Shown here piece after piece: positions 59,895 to 64,000 of a DNA stretch of 64,000 bases. Below the pieces are notes generated by a model. That model saw only the letters and a program-made list of their open reading frames with translations, was not told the origin of the DNA and did no database searches. Location: NCBI GenBank assembly GCA_004794655.1, contig SMMW01000585.1, positions 4,847,501 through 4,911,500 of the forward strand, in the 5' to 3' direction. A program made the translations under genes and the position numbers. Position 1 is the first letter of the stretch. The number at the start of each line of letters is the position of its first letter. The DNA is from Marisa cornuarietis (taxonomy: Eukaryota > Mollusca > Gastropoda > Architaenioglossa > Ampullariidae).

Positions 59895-60550
59895 TTTTAT
59901 TTATTTTATATGCTGGCTTGAAAGGCTATTAAATATCTGATGCAACCTGCCGCCGAACAACGTGAAGTCCAATCAAACTTGATGCTGGCCTTGAAAGACT
60001 ACGGCAGCTGAAGTATGAGATATCATGTCCTACTTTTCACATCACTACCTTATTTCTGTGCCTCCTCTTTCTAAGTACCAGCGGGACCTTTCGTCAACTA
60101 GTACCATTCCATGAATGAACAGCACAATTATTTGAGCTGTCATCATTTTAAGCTTTAACGTTTGTGGTGACTTCTCACGCATATCGGTTGTGAAAGTGAC
60201 CTACGAACAGGTGCAAAGTGGGATAACTTTGACACTACGGACTCTGAAAGTCTCACGAAACAGCACAAAAGATTCGATATGGAGCTCATGGAGTCAGTTA
60301 AGTTGCTCCGGTTGTATTCGTTTGAGCAATGGTTGAAAGGCGTGAAAATCACGCAATACACTGATTTATCGCGAGAGCAGTGTTTAAACCCTACTTAAAT
60401 GCCCTCCTTAACCAGGCAACTTTCGCCAAACCACGGACCTTCATTCACTGGATAAGTGTCTCTCATTCGTTGCCTCTTCGCTCTATGATAGGAGTGACAA
60501 ATCGTAACAAACCTTAACAACGAGGGCTTTCGCTTCCGTTTTCTGTCAAA

Positions 60551-60586
60551 ATGGCGGATCTTCCTAACGTAGAAGAAATTTTAGAA
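60551..60586 (+). CDS. Probable first coding exon of a gene leaving the window
   Basis: CAAAATGGCGGATC gives a strong start context and a YY1-like AAAATGGCGG. The 12 codons (MADLPNVEEILE) run straight into a GTGAGT donor at 60587 in phase 0. Upstream is a pyrimidine-rich CTTTCGCTTCCGTTTTCTG, typical of housekeeping 5' UTRs. Later exons are not assigned. A plus-strand frame at 60965-61080 (VAKRLDKFDNAMRKFTGNNF) looks coding but its only acceptor-like AG is weak and out of phase. The rest may lie past 64000. Product unknown. Confidence 0.5.
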
Positions 60587-61050
60587 GTGAGTAATTAAGC
60601 TTTTCTGTCATCAGAACCTTGTTAAAAAAGATTGATTGCAAAATGAACCGTCCGTATTTTCTGTAAAATGTACTCTGTATGTTTATAGAAAACGCATTTA
60701 GATTTATGGACAATTTTATTATATAAAAACATCATCACAACAGATGCTATTGACTTGTTTTACCACTAACAATTAAAAAAACTTTTTTTTTATTTTTTGG
60801 AAACAATTGTATAGATTGTTCTGTTACGAAAATAAAACATCTACTTTAAGAATTTATTTAAGGTATGCCAACAAAGAGCCGGAAACACGAAGCCTGTCTA
60901 AAGGAAAACCGAGACTTACACCGGACCTGAACCTGAGTCGCTTATCCAGTAATGAAGGTCCGTGGCTAAACGTCTTGACAAGTTTGACAATGCCATGAGG
61001 AAGTTCACGGGAAACAATTTTGAGGCGAAGGTCTGGAACACTGGAATTTG

Positions 61051-61273
61051 GTCAACATGCTCAACTAATTCTAGAGTTGTTTTGTAATACACGGCAAATA
61101 CATTTGACAATACATGTGACTTGAGTAAACATGCTTAACTAATTCTAAAATTGTTTGGTAATACACAGCAAATGCATTTGCCAAATCAATGGGACTTTAG
61201 TCAGCATGCTAAACTAATGTTAAAGTTGCTTGGTAATACCCGTCATATACATTTGTCAACACAATTGGACTTT
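61051..61273. repeat. 74-75-bp tandem repeat, three copies
   Basis: Units starting GTCAACATGC (61051), GTAAACATGC (61125) and GTCAGCATGC (61200) share CTAA(T/C)TCTA, TTGTTTGGTAATAC and CATTTG blocks. The copies are 75-85% alike. Confidence 0.9.
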
Positions 61274-61908
61274 AGGCATATTTAAGGGCCTTAAAGAATA
61301 GTAAAGTCCACTTAAGTTTTGATGATCGGCCAAAGCAAAGTGTATGCCATTTTTTCTCAAAACCTGCGTGAATACAACCCTAATATTATAGAGAAACACT
61401 CCTATAAACATTAGCATGCCCAGAAAGAGGTCCACAACACAGACATCAGGAGTGTACATGGACATATCTGGTTAACACGTTCCCAGCTCTCCTCTTTGGC
61501 AGAGACTTGACTACGCCAACGTGCCCATGTATGATCCTGACGTCCGTGTTGTCGACCTTTTTCTGCGTGTGCGGATGTTTGTAGGAGTGATCTCGCGAAC
61601 GAACGTGTATCTTCACCCCGATTTAGAAAAATAAACAATATTTTGCACTTTAATCATTCATTTTTAATGCACTTTACTGGTTCTTTAACGTTATTTGCTT
61701 CATAGTGTTGATGCGGAAAAAACTATTAATTCTAGACTCTATTTTATTTGCTGAAACGAGCAGAACGACAAATCAGAGTACCAGCTTTTTTTAAATGAGT
61801 AAATACTAAAATCTCTTCCATGAGTACGACGTATCTCAACCAGTAGTAAACTTTATCCTGAGATCTTGTTCCTTCGTGGGCGGGATCATGCGCTATATAA
61901 AGCATGCG

Positions 61909-61953
<45 letters not shown>

Positions 61954-61974
61954 ACAACAACAACAACAACAACC
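61909..61974. repeat. (TCA)n(ACA)n microsatellite
   Basis: About 15 TCA units switch to seven ACA units. Encodes poly-Ser/Thr by chance. Confidence 0.97.
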
Positions 61975-62149
61975 ACTTTCGAGGATGCTATCTTTCTCAT
62001 AGGTACTAAATCAGTCTCAGGTTCGCATGCCGTACTTCACATGTACACTTCTTTTACAAGCAGAAATGCATTGGTAGCAAACGATAAACAGATCTGCTAC
62101 ACAGTATTACCACAGACGTATATAATATAAGTTCGTGGTATTACCTTCA

Positions 62150-64000
62150 AAATTAAAGATCATGGATAAGGGATTAGAGCAAAAAGGCTCTCTAAGTGCT
62201 CCCTTATGCAAAGCAGAAGAATGGCGAGGGAACGCATGAACATATTATTAATTAAAGGGTTTATACTTTGTAAAGAAAATAGTTTATTAATATGACGTAT
62301 ATGACGATGGTTGAGAAAAATGACTCAGTCAAAACGTGCTAAACATGTCTGTGTTGATGCCCTTGCAAATTTTTAAGCCGGATGTTGCGTAGATCTACCC
62401 TCGCCACACCAGCAAAATGGTACCTGACTATATACCAAGAGAGGTAAAGGCGGCGCAAGAAAGCAAGCAGCTGCATGGGCTCCACTTTCCACCAAATTTG
62501 ACCCTGACACGATGAACCACTCACGTTTCCTGTCAGTACGGCCACTAGGCTATGGGCCTCTTGACCTTTTATTTAAACTAAAACGAAGTCTGCGAAGTTA
62601 AAAAAAAATACCACGAGGTTACGATGGTTGCATCATGCCTATATATACTTTTTTCTCTCTCGCTTTCATTTTCTCTCTCTCTTTACTTTAAGCAGAAGAC
62701 TTCTGGTACCCAGTTCCTTGCCATGTGTCAGAGGATGAGGCTTAATCCAAGAGTTACTAGCGCTCACGACCACGAGAAGACACTCAACGCGAAATGTGAA
62801 GAAAGCGCGACACACCTCCACGGTTTCTTAACCTCAGTCGCCTCACGCCTGTGTGCTCGCGAGACGATTCTCGAACAGCGCATGCACTCACCTGGCGCCA
62901 TCTACGCTTGCCTCTCCCCTTCCTATCCCCTCCCCCACCGTGCAGCAGCGTGCCAGGTTTTTCCTAGATGCAGAGTTTTTTTTTTGTTTGCCTACCTACC
63001 CGTAAAGGGTAGGCCAGAAATAACGTCTTCATGCGCTACAACTTGAATATACTCGATGTCGTGAACCTTGGGGAGAAGGACACGCGAGGATGGTCAGAGG
63101 GGTGTAAGTTCCGTCGCTCGGACTAATTACACTCTCAACACCTCTACCAACTCACGTCGACATGTACGGTGTACGCAACACTTACACTAAATTGCTAATA
63201 GGATGAATGATCCAATCTGACTCCGAGCCCCCAGCGTACGTCCCCAACAACAAACTCAAGGCAATTTAGTGTATAAAAGAATTATTAATCAACAAGATTT
63301 CAACACGTTAATCACAATATATGATTGCCACAAATCACAATCCAAACTCGTTTTTCTAGGCGTCCCGCTACAATCCCCTACGGCTAATCCAGGTATCGTG
63401 AGTCACTGACTAATTAACTTAACTACCACACACAACACACTGCACTCGTCACTTATCTCTATACACAAGAATGTCTCTCGCGATGTGGAGGGCCCTCCGA
63501 TGTCTTGACGTCTGATAATCCGTAGATGTCACTCCGCCAGTCGTTGCTGCCTTTTCCACGAACACAGAGACTCTGGCACTGCCGCGTGGCACCACGTGAC
63601 TCGTCCTCAAGGCCGGACTGCGATCAGAGCTTAACCGCGCCTAATGAGGACCAACGCTTCTCTACCAGCTTCCTCTGCTGTCTACGACTGACAGCCACTG
63701 GTGATGCAAACGTTGTGCACTCTGTACCAAGAGTGGGTCTTAACGCACCTCTGAAGTCGGTTGTGCTGAAGTAGTCACGATTCCCAGACTAACTCTCAGC
63801 GGAGAATCTGAACAGCCTCGAACAGATCTCTGCTACAACCTTCTCCCTCGAGATTCCAGTGCGAAGACCGCGAGTTCTCGCCGGTCTCTATGCTAAATCC
63901 TCATCCGTGAGGATCATTCTCTCTCACGATTGGTCAAGCATACATACACTCTTCCTTCCAACCTTCTGTTGCATAGCTACACCCAATCACTACATAGCTA
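62150..64000. other. Right edge, GC-richer, unassigned
   Basis: A 140-codon plus-strand frame (62624-63046) follows a good pyrimidine tract and TTTAAGCAG acceptor-like site, but no donor closes it. From about 63040 the sequence becomes CpG-richer and has a TATAAAAG at 63273 and a 12-nt inverted pair ACACTAAATTGC/GCAATTTAGTGT (63184 and 63262). It resembles the regulatory end of a transposable element, but I find no coding remnant. Confidence 0.35.

Overview
This is eukaryotic, almost certainly invertebrate animal, nuclear DNA. It is AT-rich and gene-poor, with GT-AG introns, many dinucleotide microsatellites, several degenerate non-LTR retrotransposons (LINEs), tRNA-derived SINEs and short terminal-inverted-repeat elements. 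This mix, with (CA)n/(TG)n tracts, L2/CR1-like and RTE-like LINE 3' ends and a SINE family sharing a 'GCATGTGACACCTGTTTA'-type body, suggests a lophotrochozoan, perhaps a mollusc. That placement is inference. There are no operons, CRISPR arrays, rRNA genes or convincing intact tRNA genes.

Only one protein-coding gene is well supported. It is a two-exon plus-strand gene at 47350-49557 for a secreted, cysteine-free, very basic protein of about 583 residues. Its intron phases match, and it has a perfect CRE palindrome just upstream and a poly(A) signal at 49885. I do not recognise its family. Weaker gene evidence consists of short exons. One is a first exon at 60551-60586 (+). Another is a three-exon, phase-consistent model on the minus strand at about 36.1-34.7 kb, with an NRF1-like promoter site. 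Several candidate minus-strand exons also lie between 1.6 and 19 kb. These have good splice signals but could be chance, and I could not join them into one gene.

Layout. 0-9 kb: candidate minus-strand exons, tandem duplications (48, 57, 83 and 36 bp periods) and one short inverted-repeat element. 10.3-12.7 kb: a minus-strand L2/CR1-like LINE with an RTE-like LINE 3' end nested in its 3' UTR. 13.0 kb: SINE. 14.8-15.6 kb: candidate exons. 15.8-17.3 kb: plus-strand 5' half of another LINE (ORF1 plus endonuclease). 18.3 kb: a strong hairpin. 19-34 kb: SINEs, microsatellites, a G-quadruplex motif and a 51-bp minisatellite at 28.7 kb. 34-36 kb: candidate spliced gene. 36-46 kb: simple repeats. 46.2-50 kb: LINE 3' end, a perfect 29-bp hairpin, then the secreted-protein gene. 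51.7-52.7 kb: plus-strand LINE 3' end with a (TTTC)n tail. 55.65-56.07 kb: a non-autonomous DNA transposon with a 9-bp target duplication. 57-60.6 kb: CpG-containing, promoter-like spots and the exon at 60.55 kb. 61-64 kb: tandem repeats and an unassigned GC-richer end.
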